A stretch of DNA of 64,000 bases from Ruminococcus sp. (GCA_004558485.1 SFCS01000002.1:25864-89863); one strand, 5' to 3'; shown: positions 25,178 to 33,972, counted from the first letter of the stretch. Program-made: numbers and translations. Notes: generated by a model from the sequence alone, not told the origin.

Positions 25178-26083
25178 ATGAAACTGGCAACAACCACAAG
25201 TGATTTTTCGTCTTATGCGATGGATGGATATGCGTCCGCAAACGCGATTGCCGATGCCGGATTTCGGTATATCGACTATTCCTTCCAGTATGATTATAAC
25301 CGCAGGAGCGGTTTGCTGGCGGGTGACTGGCGACCCTATGCAGATAAGCTTCTGAAGCTGGCAGACGAGCGGGAACTGCAATTTGTGCAAGCGCATTCGC
25401 CGCTGGGAAGCCCGCTGGTGAAAAACGGGCAGTATGAGAGCTTTATGCAGCTCACAAAGCAAAGCATCGAGGCGGCTGCCTATCTCGGCATCCCGAACAT
25501 TGTTGTTCACTCGGGTTATGTAAAGGACATGAGCAAAGAGGAAACCTTTAAACAGAATGTGCTGTTCTATGAAGAACTGCTGCGCGTCGCGGAAAAGTAC
25601 AACATAACCATCTTGACCGAAAATTTCAACAAGATGGTCTTCCCGGATTACTACTGGATAGATTCCGCAGAGGCAGAACTGGAACTGGTCGAGCGGGTCA
25701 ACCACCCGCTTTTACAGGCGTGTTGGGATGTGGGGCACGGCAATCTGCAGGAGCTTTCTCAACACGAGGCACTTAAGCTGTTGGACAGCCATGTGCGCGG
25801 TGTGCATATACAGGACAATTGCGGCAATGACGATACGCATTTTATGCCGTACCAGGGTACACTGAATATGGATTCGGTCATGCACGGACTTTTAGACATT
25901 CACTATGAGGGGTATTTCACCTTTGAGGCTGACAACACCCCTCTTCCGGCACGCCAGAGGAGAAAGTTTGAGGAGGATACCCGTTGCCTGCAGCTGCCGG
26001 TAGAATTCAAAAAAAAGTATGAGCGTATTCTCTACGAGATCGGCCGGTATGTGTTGACACAGTATGACTGTTTTGAAGAATAA
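25178..26083 (+). CDS. Sugar phosphate isomerase/epimerase (xylose isomerase-like TIM barrel)
   Basis: 301 residues. The fold is shown by KLATTTSDF at strand 1, AHSPLG (about 71-76), VVHSGY near residue 110, ILTENF near 147, the metal-ligand region CWDVGHGNLQ near 187, and a HIQDN motif near 209 that supplies further metal ligands. Enzymes of this fold isomerise or epimerise sugars such as inosose or tagatose-type ketoses. GGAGGTGC precedes the ATG. It converges on a LacI-type gene beyond a shared terminator and is the best candidate target of that repressor. The substrate is unknown. Confidence 0.82.
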   Translation: MKLATTTSDFSSYAMDGYASANAIADAGFRYIDYSFQYDYNRRSGLLAGDWRPYADKLLKLADERELQFVQAHSPLGSPLVKNGQYESFMQLTKQSIEAAAYLGIPNIVVHSGYVKDMSKEETFKQNVLFYEELLRVAEKYNITILTENFNKMVFPDYYWIDSAEAELELVERVNHPLLQACWDVGHGNLQELSQHEALKLLDSHVRGVHIQDNCGNDDTHFMPYQGTLNMDSVMHGLLDIHYEGYFTFEADNTPLPARQRRKFEEDTRCLQLPVEFKKKYERILYEIGRYVLTQYDCFEE

Positions 26084-26098
26084 TAGATAGAGCAAGAA

Positions 26099-26131
26099 GA
26101 CACCCCCAAGAGACAAACTCTTGGGGGTGTC
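26099..26131. terminator. Bidirectional terminator between isomerase and lacI-type gene
   Basis: Perfect 14-bp stem GACACCCCCAAGAG/CTCTTGGGGGTGTC with an ACAAA loop, in the convergent gap. T-tracts are weak on both sides. Confidence 0.8.
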
Positions 26132-26162
26132 CGTTTGGTCTTCAAAAAGACAGATTGGCGAT

Positions 26163-27173
26163 TTACTTTGTGACGGTTGTTTTTCTTACCACCAGATCGG
26201 GTTCAAAGACATTTTGGATCGGACATTCCTTTTCTTCCAAAAGATCGATCATCATTTTTGCCGCATAAGCCCCCTGCTCCTTCAGATGGGTATTCACAGT
26301 CGTCAGCGGCGTTTGCAGAAATTCGACAATTTCAATGTCGTCATAGCCGGTCACCATCAGATCCTCCGGCACCCGCAATCCCAGGTCGGCGGCAGCCTTT
26401 ACGACAGGAATGGCGGCATAGTCATACAGACAAAACACACCGTCGGGCTTTTCCTCTTTCAAGAGGTCGCTGACGCGAGCATAGATCTCGTGAAAATCCT
26501 GATTGCAGTTGACAAGCAGCTTTTCGTCGTATGCAATTTCATATTCTTGCAGCGCCTGCAGGTAACCGTCTACACGGTTGGAGCTCTGCAATTTCAAAAC
26601 GGTCGGCGCTAAAAAAGCGACGCGCTTGCAGCCGTTTTCCAGCATGTTTTTCACGCCTTTGTAAGCACCGAGACGGCTGTCTGCCACACAGTAATGTATT
26701 TTATCAGAGCCTGTGCAGGTCGAACAGGCATAGACCACTTTTTGCAGGTCGATCCCCTTTTTCAGGAGATATGCCGTAACCTCTTCCTCAAAGATAGGGG
26801 AGATGATAACACCGTCCACCTGACCGCCCAAGAGACTCGCAAAGCTTTCGAGTTCCTTGTCCTTGTCGTTGTTGGTGACCTCCAAGACCAGGTGGTATTC
26901 GGTTTGACCGATGTGGGATTCAACACCGTCCAGAATGTTGACGAACACCGGGTTGTGAATATCGGGAAGGACAACCTTGATCGTTTTGGATTTTCCGGTG
27001 ATCAGGCTACGCCCGAAATAACTGGGGCGGTAGTCCAATTCCGCAGCCTTTTTCTGAATTTTAATGGCAGTTTCCTTTTTCACGCGTTCGTCGTTGTTCA
27101 GCGCCAAAGAAACCGTTGCCGGTGAACAGCCGCTGGCTTTGGCAATGTCATAGATCGTTACACTTTTCTGCAT
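26163..27173 (-). CDS. LacI/GalR family transcriptional regulator
   Basis: 336 residues. The N-terminal helix-turn-helix is classic (VTIYDIAKASGCSPATVSLALNND, in two halves) with hinge residues RPSYFGRSLITGKS. It is followed by a periplasmic-binding-protein-like sensor domain (VVLPDIHNPVFVNILDG, TVNTHLKEQG near the C-terminus). It probably binds a sugar and controls nearby sugar metabolism, the convergent isomerase being the obvious candidate. A perfect promoter at 27248-27276 drives it. No clear LacI palindrome was found in front of the isomerase. Confidence 0.93.
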   Translation of the reverse strand: MQKSVTIYDIAKASGCSPATVSLALNNDERVKKETAIKIQKKAAELDYRPSYFGRSLITGKSKTIKVVLPDIHNPVFVNILDGVESHIGQTEYHLVLEVTNNDKDKELESFASLLGGQVDGVIISPIFEEEVTAYLLKKGIDLQKVVYACSTCTGSDKIHYCVADSRLGAYKGVKNMLENGCKRVAFLAPTVLKLQSSNRVDGYLQALQEYEIAYDEKLLVNCNQDFHEIYARVSDLLKEEKPDGVFCLYDYAAIPVVKAAADLGLRVPEDLMVTGYDDIEIVEFLQTPLTTVNTHLKEQGAYAAKMMIDLLEEKECPIQNVFEPDLVVRKTTVTK

Positions 27174-27247
27174 TCAACCGTTCTCCTTATACAACATTGT
27201 GCGAAATCAAAAGCGATTGAGAAATTAAATCGATTTTCATGCATACT

Positions 27248-27276
27248 ACTATACAATAATAGGATAATCCTGTCAA
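27248..27276 (-). promoter_or_regulatory. Promoter of the LacI-type gene
   Basis: TTGACA (27271-27276) and TATAGT (27248-27253), 17-bp spacer. Confidence 0.87.
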
Positions 27277-27476
27277 TAGTTTTCCACATATACGTTCCCG
27301 TATAAATGAAAGCTGGAACACGCGAAAAGTATGGCGTAAGGGGCATGATGACAGCACCGTTAGATGCATAATACCCGATCCCCGGGAGGACGAACGGAGC
27401 AGAAGTTTTGTTCAGACCTACGGCGACAGCGGTCCCTCCGGCTATAAGGGAACAGAAATACAGAAAAGCAGCATCT

Positions 27477-27537
27477 TGCACTGCACCCCATTTGTTAGAC
27501 AATGAGGTATCATGTCTAACAAATGGGGTGCAGTTCG
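27477..27537. mobile_element. Abutted inverted-repeat ends resembling an IS3-family element
   Basis: CTGCACCCCATTTGTTAGACA (27481-27501) is the exact reverse complement of 27513-27533, with 11 bases between. The sequence resembles terminal inverted repeats of IS3/IS150-group elements (TG-ACTGCACCCC...GTTAGACA). No transposase remains. It is either a miniature derivative or a scar where the interior was deleted. Confidence 0.5.
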
Positions 27538-27564
27538 ATCAAACGAGGTTTTGTTTTTTATTAC

Positions 27565-28623
27565 TTATCGGTTGGCTTTGAGCGCGGCAAAGGATTTGGT
27601 GTGCTTTCTGCGGATGGAGGAAATGACAACGCCCTCCTGATAGGTAAGGGCAGTGTTCTTCATCCGAATGGGCACCAGCATCAGCTTCATGTATTTTGAA
27701 CGCGCTTTCATGAGCGGGAGCTGGGTGCGCACGGTCTTGCTCGTGATGATGCGGCGGATCTCGGCGTGCTTTTCCTTGCGGGATAGCTTACAGGCGGGAT
27801 TGGCAACATTTTCGATGCAGCCGATCACGCGCTCAATATACCGTCTGGCGACAAACTCCATGCTTGCCTCGTCGTGTACATCCCAATAGTCATACAGCTC
27901 GACCATCCAGCGGTGCTCTTCCTCACGCTTTTCATACATATTCGCGTGATATTTCGCCGTTTCGCTCTCCGCGCGGGCGCGCATGAAGTGATAGTACTTT
28001 TTGGAGGAGACCGCCACCCGTTCGATGTCGCGGATCACCGAGAGGTTGAACGGGAAATCGTCCCAGAAGGTGTTGGAAAACCGCAGATTGTTCTCGCGGA
28101 GATAGTCGCCGCTGTACAGCTTGTTCCACGGGGTATAGAGCAGGTTCGCGTCAAACAGTGCGTATGCCGCGCGGCGAAACGCCTCCTTGCTCTCATACAG
28201 CGCGTCGGGCTGCGTTTGCTCCTGGGTGTAATACGCGGTGTCACTGTAATAGGTGTCAATATAGTAGCCGGTGACGACAAGCTGCGCATCGGTCTTTTCC
28301 GCGAGCGCCACCATGTCCTCCAGCATCGTCGGCTCTGCCCAGTCGTCGGAGTCCATGAAGTAATAGTATTTGCCCTTGGCAATGTCCATCGCCGCATTGC
28401 GGGCGGAGGGGGCGCCGCCGTTATCCTTGTGGATAACGGTGATACGCGGGTCTTTTGCGGCATATTCGTCACAAATGATGCCGCTGCGATCCTTCGTGCC
28501 GTCGTCGACGATGAGAAATTCAAAGTCCTTGAGCGTCTGCGCCTGGATACTCTCGATCGCTTTGCCGACAAACTTCTCCACGCCGTAGACCGGCATGATG
28601 ACCGAAACCTTTACATCTGCCAT
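27565..28623 (-). CDS. Family 2 glycosyltransferase
   Basis: 352 residues. The GT-A fold shows VSVIMPVYGVEKFVGKAIES, FLIVDDGTKDRSG and the DXD-type MDSDDW motif near residue 93. The C-terminal third is basic and helical without clear membrane spans. It transfers a nucleotide-activated sugar onto a surface glycan. The start codon is one base after the stop of the UDP-galactopyranose mutase gene, so the pair is coexpressed; a galactofuranosyltransferase role is plausible by context only. Confidence 0.9.
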   Translation of the reverse strand: MADVKVSVIMPVYGVEKFVGKAIESIQAQTLKDFEFLIVDDGTKDRSGIICDEYAAKDPRITVIHKDNGGAPSARNAAMDIAKGKYYYFMDSDDWAEPTMLEDMVALAEKTDAQLVVTGYYIDTYYSDTAYYTQEQTQPDALYESKEAFRRAAYALFDANLLYTPWNKLYSGDYLRENNLRFSNTFWDDFPFNLSVIRDIERVAVSSKKYYHFMRARAESETAKYHANMYEKREEEHRWMVELYDYWDVHDEASMEFVARRYIERVIGCIENVANPACKLSRKEKHAEIRRIITSKTVRTQLPLMKARSKYMKLMLVPIRMKNTALTYQEGVVISSIRRKHTKSFAALKANR

Positions 28624-28624
28624 A

Positions 28625-29731
28625 TTATGCATCCTTTCCGAACACTTCGTCGGTCTTGGCAAGCGCCGAAGCGATCACCTTGTCCATGTCATAATAGCGG
28701 TATTCGGCGAGTCTGCCGCCGAAAATGATGTCTTCCTTTTCCGCAAGTGCCGCATAGCGGGCATAGAGCGCCTGGTTTTTCTCGTCGTTGACGGGATAAT
28801 ACGGCTCGTCGCCCTCCTGCCAGGTGCGCGGATATTCCTTGGTGATGACCGTCTGCGGCTGATTGCCGAACACAAAGTGCTTGTGTTCGATAACACGGGT
28901 ATACGGGGTCTCACGGTCGGTGTAGTTGACAACGGCAACGCCCTGGTAGTTCTCCTCGTCAAGGAGCGTCGTTTCAAACCGCAGGCTGCGGTATTCCAGT
29001 TTGCCGAAGCAGTAGTCATAGTAAGCGTCGATGGTGCCGGTATACACGATGTGCTCGGCAAGCGCCGTCAGCTCCTCGCGGTTTGCGAGGAAATCGGTCG
29101 ACAGGCGCACATCGGCGCCCTCGAGCAGCTTGTCGATCCATGCGTCATAGCCTGCCTCGGGAATGCCCTGATAGCGGTCGTTGAAATAGTTGTTGTCATA
29201 GGTCAGACGCACCGGAAGCCGCTTAATGATGAAAGTGGGCAGGGCGGTGCAGTCGCGTCCCCACTGCTTTTCGGTGTAGCCCTTAATGAGCTTTTCATAG
29301 ATGTCCCTGCCGACGAGGCTGATCGCCTGTTCCTCCAGGTTTTTCGGCGTGTCGGTGATCTCCGCGCGCTGCTCGTTGATCTTCGCCAGCGCCTCGGCAG
29401 GGGTGGCAACGCCCCACATCTTGTTGAAGGTGTTCATGTTGAAGGGCAAGTTGTAGATCTCGCCGTGGAAGTTGGCGACGGGGGAGTTGGTGTAGCGATT
29501 GCACTCCGACAGGGCGTTGACATAGTCCCACACCCGCCTGTCATTGGTATGAAAAATGTGCGCGCCGTAGCGATGCACCAAAATGCCTGCCTGTTCCTCA
29601 CAGTGAATATTGCCGCCGGTGTGATCGCGTTTTTCGACGACCAGACACCGCTTGCCGTGCCGCATGGCCTCATGCGCAAAGACTGCGCCGTAAAGTCCGC
29701 TGCCGACGATCAGATAATCATATTGTTTCAT
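28625..29731 (-). CDS. glf: UDP-galactopyranose mutase
   Basis: 368 residues, close to the family norm. FAD-binding motif DYLIVGSGLYGAVFAHEA at the N-terminus, then VVEKRDHTGGN, YGAHIFHTND (the conserved His loop), FNLPFNMNTFNKMWG-like residues, and the terminal FGGRLAEYRYYDMDKVI. It converts UDP-galactopyranose to UDP-galactofuranose in the cytoplasm. Start ATG 29731 follows GGAAAGGATGC. With the adjacent glycosyltransferase it indicates galactofuranose in the cell-surface glycan, and galE at 36 kb can supply UDP-galactose. Confidence 0.96.
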   Translation of the reverse strand: MKQYDYLIVGSGLYGAVFAHEAMRHGKRCLVVEKRDHTGGNIHCEEQAGILVHRYGAHIFHTNDRRVWDYVNALSECNRYTNSPVANFHGEIYNLPFNMNTFNKMWGVATPAEALAKINEQRAEITDTPKNLEEQAISLVGRDIYEKLIKGYTEKQWGRDCTALPTFIIKRLPVRLTYDNNYFNDRYQGIPEAGYDAWIDKLLEGADVRLSTDFLANREELTALAEHIVYTGTIDAYYDYCFGKLEYRSLRFETTLLDEENYQGVAVVNYTDRETPYTRVIEHKHFVFGNQPQTVITKEYPRTWQEGDEPYYPVNDEKNQALYARYAALAEKEDIIFGGRLAEYRYYDMDKVIASALAKTDEVFGKDA

Positions 29732-29779
29732 AAAGCATCCTTTCCACATCCATATATATTGTGGTTAAACGGCAGAACG

Positions 29780-29808
29780 AGTATACATTATTTTCCGCTT
29801 TTTGTCAA
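29780..29808 (-). promoter_or_regulatory. Promoter of the glf-glycosyltransferase operon
   Basis: TTGACA (29803-29808) and TATACT (29780-29785), 17-bp spacer, eight bases from the end of the GH25 gene. Confidence 0.87.
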
Positions 29809-29816
29809 ATGAATTG

Positions 29817-31322
29817 CTATTTCGCCGCGGCTTTCTGTGAGTGGTCGGCGGTCGGCGTGTTGCTGCCGGTTGTGGCGGTCGGTGTGCCGCCGGCGGCAGT
29901 GCCGGTTGCAGTCGTCGGCGCGGTGGTGCCGGTCGCTGCGGGATCGGTGGCAGTGACGGTCGTGGTGGCCGTCGTGGTGCGCTCCGTTGTCTGCGTTGTG
30001 CGGAGGAAACGGAGACTCTTTGTGGGAATATACACGGTCACGCCGTTGCAGTCAAGCCGCGACCAACCGTTTTGCGTATCGATGCCGGTGCGCACCATGC
30101 GTTTTCCCGCCTTCACGGATGTCCATTTGTTCGGGCGATCCGTATAGGGGGAAATGCGCGCATTGACACCTGCGATCGCCTCCACCTCTTCACAAACGGG
30201 GTTGAAGGAGAAGCCGGGGAAGGCCTTTTCAAAGTCCTCGGGGTCGACCTTTGACAGATACGGCGTGGACACGCGGGAAAGATCGGTATAGGCGATGTTC
30301 AGATCGACATCCTTTTCGATGCCGTCCACCCTGCCGTCGCTGGCGCATTGCCACATGACATGCGCGCCGTTATAGCGCTTTTGACTCAAAAGGTTGACAT
30401 ATTGTGCGAGCCACACGCGATAAGCGGAAAGCCGCCCCATTTCCCATTTGTCCCACAGCGCGTTGCGGCTGGCGTACAGTATGGGAATATAGCCCGCGTC
30501 GGCGATCGTGTCCATATAGGCGATTGCGTGATCCGTCATGGCGGTCGCCGTGAGATCTTTGGCGCGATCCTGTCCGAGGATCTCAAAATCATAGGCGACG
30601 GGATAGCTGATCTTGTCTTTATACGGCTTCAGCACCTCGATGACAAACGCTGCCTCCTCCAACACCTCCGTTTCATTTACGGCGGCGGAGAAGAAATAGA
30701 TGCCCACCTTCACGCCGGCATCCAGCGCTCCTTCGATGTTCTTCTTGAAATTGGCATCCTCATAGACCTTGCCGCCGACCGTTGTACGGTAGCCGCAGCG
30801 GATCATGGCAAACTCGATGCCTGCCGCCTTGACCTTTTTCCAGTCGATTTTCTCCTGGTGACGGGAAACATCCATGCCGATGATGTATTTGTTCCCCTCG
30901 AAGCTTTCCCGCACATATTGCAGCGTGACGCCGTTTTTTATATCCGGCGTGGCGGCGGGCTTTGTCACGGAGGCGTCCGGCGTTTTCACCGTGTCGTCCT
31001 TCACATTGTCCGGCTCGACCACGATGGGCGGCGGCGCAACGGTGCGACGGGTGGTAGTCCTGACCGTCGTTTTGCGCGTGGTCTTGGTGGTGAGAGCCGT
31101 GGTGACAGGCGCGATTATCAGCTCTGTAGTCGTCACGGCAGCCGTGGTCGCGTCGGTCTGTTCGGCAGTCTGTGTGGTGGTCACTGCCGCCTGTGCCGCA
31201 CGCGCACGCCGCCGCGATACCGAAATGACCGTGACGACGGATGCTGCACCGATTGCCACAGCGGCAAAGACCGCGGTGATCGCCACCTTATAGCGGCATA
31301 TCCATTCCCAAAGCGTATGCAT
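29817..31322 (-). CDS. Membrane-anchored GH25 muramidase with SH3-like domain
   Basis: 501 residues. One N-terminal membrane helix (about 14-36), a Thr-rich wall-spanning linker (about 40-100), a GH25 lysozyme domain (about 145-345; DVSRHQEKIDW, AMIRCGYR, and the catalytic acidic cluster in YDFEILG), an SH3-like domain (about 375-440, GVNARISP...NGWSRLDCNGVTVYI) and a Thr/Ala-rich tail. It cleaves the MurNAc-GlcNAc bond of peptidoglycan at the cell surface. The start at 31322 follows GGAGGGG; the longer in-frame ATG overlaps that site. Confidence 0.92.
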   Translation of the reverse strand: MHTLWEWICRYKVAITAVFAAVAIGAASVVTVISVSRRRARAAQAAVTTTQTAEQTDATTAAVTTTELIIAPVTTALTTKTTRKTTVRTTTRRTVAPPPIVVEPDNVKDDTVKTPDASVTKPAATPDIKNGVTLQYVRESFEGNKYIIGMDVSRHQEKIDWKKVKAAGIEFAMIRCGYRTTVGGKVYEDANFKKNIEGALDAGVKVGIYFFSAAVNETEVLEEAAFVIEVLKPYKDKISYPVAYDFEILGQDRAKDLTATAMTDHAIAYMDTIADAGYIPILYASRNALWDKWEMGRLSAYRVWLAQYVNLLSQKRYNGAHVMWQCASDGRVDGIEKDVDLNIAYTDLSRVSTPYLSKVDPEDFEKAFPGFSFNPVCEEVEAIAGVNARISPYTDRPNKWTSVKAGKRMVRTGIDTQNGWSRLDCNGVTVYIPTKSLRFLRTTQTTERTTTATTTVTATDPAATGTTAPTTATGTAAGGTPTATTGSNTPTADHSQKAAAK

Positions 31323-31366
31323 TTTCCCCTCCATATTGTTTCGTATAAATTATGGCAGATACATGT

Positions 31367-31395
31367 AGTATAGCACAGCTCTCATTTCGGCGCAA
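31367..31395 (-). promoter_or_regulatory. Promoter of the GH25 gene
   Basis: TTGCGC (31390-31395) and TATACT (31367-31372), 17-bp spacer. Confidence 0.75.
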
Positions 31396-31503
31396 CAGGG
31401 AAAGTGCCGAGCGGTGTCCGATTTTGCAAAAATCACGGAAAAACCCCTTGTGCGACGGCGTTTTTCAACGGCATTTGCCGCGCAAAAATATTTTTTTGAA
31501 TTT

Positions 31504-31534
31504 TTTTGGTAAACTATTGCAAAATTTACCAAAA
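31504..31534. promoter_or_regulatory. Inverted repeat overlapping the spo0A promoter
   Basis: TTTTGGTAAA (31504-31513) and TTTACCAAAA (31525-31534) are perfect inverted arms 11 bp apart, and they enclose the -35 box. A third TGGTAA lies at the -10. This is a likely operator for an unidentified regulator. Confidence 0.55.
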
Positions 31535-31545
31535 TATGGTAATAT
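31517..31545 (+). promoter_or_regulatory. spo0A promoter
   Basis: TTGCAA (31517-31522) and TAATAT (31540-31545), 17-bp spacer, within very AT-rich sequence. Confidence 0.75.
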
Positions 31546-31582
31546 GATGTTGCCGGCAAAAAGAAAAAGGAGTCTTTGAGTG

Positions 31583-32359
31583 ATGGAAAAGCAAATCAAG
31601 GTATTATTGGTGGACAACAGCGAACATTTTGGCGCACCTTGTGCGCAAACCATGCAGGATTGCGGCCTTTGTGTCGAAACGATAGAGAAGGACGGCAAGA
31701 AGGCGGTGGATGCGATCTGTACGCTGCATCCCGATGTCGTTCTGATGGATTTCTTCCTCCCGAGACTGGATGCCATCGGGGTCATCAAGAGCATCTATAC
31801 ACGCTCTCTCACGCGCATCCCGCAGTTCATGGTGATGTCCGGATTTGACAATCCCAACATGGAGCGCGAGGCCATTCTCGGCGGCGCGGACTATTTCGTT
31901 CTGCGTCCGTTTGACGCGGCGCAGATGGCGAACCGCATCTTTGCCCTGTGCGGCAAGCAGCAGCGTCCCACCGTGCCCGAGGTGCGGTATACGGTGGCAG
32001 ACAACGGCAGCCTGGAAATGCGGGTGACCGAGATCATTCATCAGATCGGCGTTCCCGCGCACATCAAGGGCTATCAGTATCTGCGCGATGCGATCCTCAT
32101 GGCGATCGAGGATGAGGACATCATCAATGCCGTCACCAAGCGGCTGTATCCCGCCGTTGCCAAAAAGCACGCCACCACTTCGTCCCGTGTCGAGCGGGCG
32201 ATCCGTCATGCCATTGAGGTCGCGTGGGACAGGGGTGATGTGGATACGCTCAACGCCTATTTCGGCTATACGGTCAACACCGGTCGCGGCAAGCCGACCA
32301 ACAGCGAATTTATCGCCATGATCGCCGACAAATTCCGCTTGCAACTGAAAATATCATAA
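31583..32359 (+). CDS. spo0A: Sporulation response regulator Spo0A with atypical receiver
   Basis: 258 residues. The receiver (1-120) has the phosphoacceptor Asp in VVLMDFFLP. The acidic pair reads VDN where B. subtilis has ADDN, so one pocket Asp is missing, and the conserved KPF Lys is Arg (VLRPF). The C-terminal sigma-factor-interacting DNA-binding domain is typical: [48 protein letters not shown]. Spo0A is the master switch for sporulation entry. AAGGAG precedes both GTG 31580 and ATG 31583. A strong terminator follows. Confidence 0.95.
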   Translation: MEKQIKVLLVDNSEHFGAPCAQTMQDCGLCVETIEKDGKKAVDAICTLHPDVVLMDFFLPRLDAIGVIKSIYTRSLTRIPQFMVMSGFDNPNMEREAILGGADYFVLRPFDAAQMANRIFALCGKQQRPTVPEVRYTVADNGSLEMRVTEIIHQIGVPAHIKGYQYLRDAILMAIEDEDIINAVTKRLYPAVAKKHATTSSRVERAIRHAIEVAWDRGDVDTLNAYFGYTVNTGRGKPTNSEFIAMIADKFRLQLKIS

Positions 32360-32360
32360 G

Positions 32361-32405
32361 AAAGGGAGCGCTGCGGCCATTCTGCCGCGGCGCTCCCTTT
32401 TTTTG
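32361..32405. terminator. Intrinsic terminator between spo0A and the rsmD operon
   Basis: A 17-bp stem AAAGGGAGCGCTGCGGC/GCCGCGGCGCTCCCTTT (two non-canonical pairs) with a T-tract. It serves spo0A and, in reverse, the convergent operon. Confidence 0.92.
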
Positions 32406-32411
32406 CACAGA

Positions 32412-32900
32412 TCATTTGGTTTCGGACTCTTCGTACATCAGCTTCTGCGCCGGCGCACGCACTGCCTGCCGCGCCTGACGGATTTCCACCAGCTGCTGCG
32501 CCAGAGTGTCCTCGGTCTTTTTCAGCAGCTCCTCGGTGAAGTCCTGCGCGCTCTTGCGCATTTCCTTGGTGCGCTTTTGCGTTTTCGTCAGCATTTCGTT
32601 GGCTTTTTGCTGCGCCTGCAGCACGATCTCCTCGCGGGAGACCATGGAACGCTGCCGTTCCTCGGCGGTGCGGATGATGCTTTCCGCCTCCTTGCGCGCG
32701 GTGGCAACGATGTCGGTGCGGTCGCTCACGATAGCTTTTGCCTGCCGGATTTCGGAGGGCAGATTGGCGCGGATGTCGTCGAGAATATCCCGCAGCTGAT
32801 CCGCCTCGATGAGACATTTGCCGCCGGACAGCGGCATGTTCCAGGCACGGTCGATCATATCATCGATCTTTTCCAGCAATTCTTCAACGCTTACAGACAT
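32412..32900 (-). CDS. Coiled-coil protein of the rsmD-coaD operon
   Basis: 162 residues, almost wholly helical and charged (ATARKEAESIIRTAEERQR, KTQKRTKEMRKSAQDF), resembling DivIVA-like or ATP-synthase-b-like coiled coils. It is found downstream of coaD in related Clostridia, but its function is unknown; a structural or division-related role is only a guess. No membrane segment is present. The start overlaps the coaD stop by ten bases, so it is translationally coupled. Confidence 0.8.
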   Translation of the reverse strand: MSVSVEELLEKIDDMIDRAWNMPLSGGKCLIEADQLRDILDDIRANLPSEIRQAKAIVSDRTDIVATARKEAESIIRTAEERQRSMVSREEIVLQAQQKANEMLTKTQKRTKEMRKSAQDFTEELLKKTEDTLAQQLVEIRQARQAVRAPAQKLMYEESETK

Positions 32901-33388
32901 TGCAGATCATCCTTTCTGATTCGTTTTATGATGTCCGGCGCAATGCATGCCGGGACAAAATCGGAAATATCGCCGCCGAAGGCAGCCACCTGCCGCACAA
33001 GACTGGAGGACAGGTACATATACTGCGCGCTGGTGGTGAGAAACACCGTTTCCGCCTGCTCGCACAGCTTGCGGTTCGTAAGCGCCATCTGAAATTCATA
33101 CTCGAAATCCGACATGGCGCGCAGACCCTTGACGATGGCGGTAGCATTGTGCTCCCGCACATAGTCGGCAAGCAGCCCGCCGAACTGCTCCACCTCCACA
33201 TTCGGAATGTCGGCGACGCAGCGGCGGATCAGCGCCACGCGCTCCGCCTGCGTAAACACCGGCGTTTTCGAGGTGTTGGTCATGACAGCGACGATGACCT
33301 TGTCAAAAAGCCGTGACGCCCGCCGTATAATATCCAGATGCCCGTTGGTGACAGGATCAAAGCTGCCGGGACAAATTGCGATCTTCAT
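32891..33388 (-). CDS. coaD: Phosphopantetheine adenylyltransferase
   Basis: 165 residues. Nucleotidyltransferase motifs: CPGSFDPVTNGHLDII at the N-terminus (HxGH-like TNGH), KGLRAMSDFEYEFQM (about 88-102), and the C-terminal SSSLVRQVA corresponding to the ISSTxVR box. It catalyses the penultimate step of coenzyme A synthesis, 4'-phosphopantetheine plus ATP to dephospho-CoA. The start codon overlaps the rsmD stop (ATGA). The rsmD-coaD order is conserved in Firmicutes. Confidence 0.97.
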   Translation of the reverse strand: MKIAICPGSFDPVTNGHLDIIRRASRLFDKVIVAVMTNTSKTPVFTQAERVALIRRCVADIPNVEVEQFGGLLADYVREHNATAIVKGLRAMSDFEYEFQMALTNRKLCEQAETVFLTTSAQYMYLSSSLVRQVAAFGGDISDFVPACIAPDIIKRIRKDDLQCL

Positions 33389-33924
33389 ACTTTCCTCCGA
33401 TACAGCGTGATGTGCACGCGACCATAGCGATAGGTGCGATCCGCCTGCAGTGCGCCCACCGTTTCCGGCAGCGCCTGCCCCTCGTCACTTTCGCAGACGA
33501 CAAGCCCGCCGTCGGCAATGTGCGGCTCGACCGCCGCAAGGCATGATGCGAGCAGAGCGTCGCCATAGGGCGGATCCAAAAACACAAGGTCAAACTGCTC
33601 CCTGCAGCGGGCAAGAAAACCGAGCGCCTCGGTCGTCAGCACCTGTGCCGACGAAAAGAGCTTTGCCGCCTGCAAATTGCGGCGGACAAGCTCTGCAGCT
33701 TGCCCGTTTTGCTCCACAAAGACGCAGGACGCAGCACCGCGGCTCAGCGCTTCAATGCCGAGCTGCCCCGAGCCGGCGAAAAGATCCAGTGCCCGCCGCC
33801 CCTCGATCTCAAACTGGATGGCGGAAAAAAGCCCTTCCTTCACCCGTTCGGCGGTCGGACGGGTGGCTTGTCCCGCCGGCGTCTCCAAGCGACAGCCGCG
33901 GGCAGTGCCGGTGATCACACGCAT
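33385..33924 (-). CDS. rsmD: 16S rRNA (guanine-N2)-methyltransferase RsmD
   Basis: 179 residues. MRVITGTARGCRL at the N-terminus, TRPTAERVKEGLFS (about 33-46), SAM-binding LDLFAGSGQLGIEALSRGA, and the catalytic DPPY motif near residue 121. It methylates G966 (E. coli numbering) of 16S rRNA in the 30S subunit. The ATG at 33924 fits the family start, with AAGGAG about 11 nt upstream. It is the first gene of the rsmD-coaD-coiled-coil operon. Confidence 0.96.
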   Translation of the reverse strand: MRVITGTARGCRLETPAGQATRPTAERVKEGLFSAIQFEIEGRRALDLFAGSGQLGIEALSRGAASCVFVEQNGQAAELVRRNLQAAKLFSSAQVLTTEALGFLARCREQFDLVFLDPPYGDALLASCLAAVEPHIADGGLVVCESDEGQALPETVGALQADRTYRYGRVHITLYRRKV

Positions 33925-33943
33925 AAAATCGGTATCTCCTTTA

Positions 33944-33972
33944 AGTATAATCGTTTTCGCAAAAAATGTCAA
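33944..33972 (-). promoter_or_regulatory. Promoter of the rsmD operon
   Basis: TTGACA (33967-33972) and TATACT (33944-33949), 17-bp spacer. The -35 box overlaps the end of galM. Confidence 0.88.

Larger units (their letters stand above)
27174..27564. other. Intergenic region between lacI-type gene and glycosyltransferase
   Basis: About 390 bp holding the LacI-type promoter and the IS3-like inverted repeat pair. In between (27300-27475) there is no supported gene; the open minus-strand frame there lacks a ribosome-binding site and starts inside the repeat. Confidence 0.5.

Noticed and set aside
27158-27502. Minus-strand ORF upstream of the LacI-type gene
   Set aside because: It starts inside the IS3-like inverted repeat, has no ribosome-binding site and runs through the promoter of the LacI-type gene.
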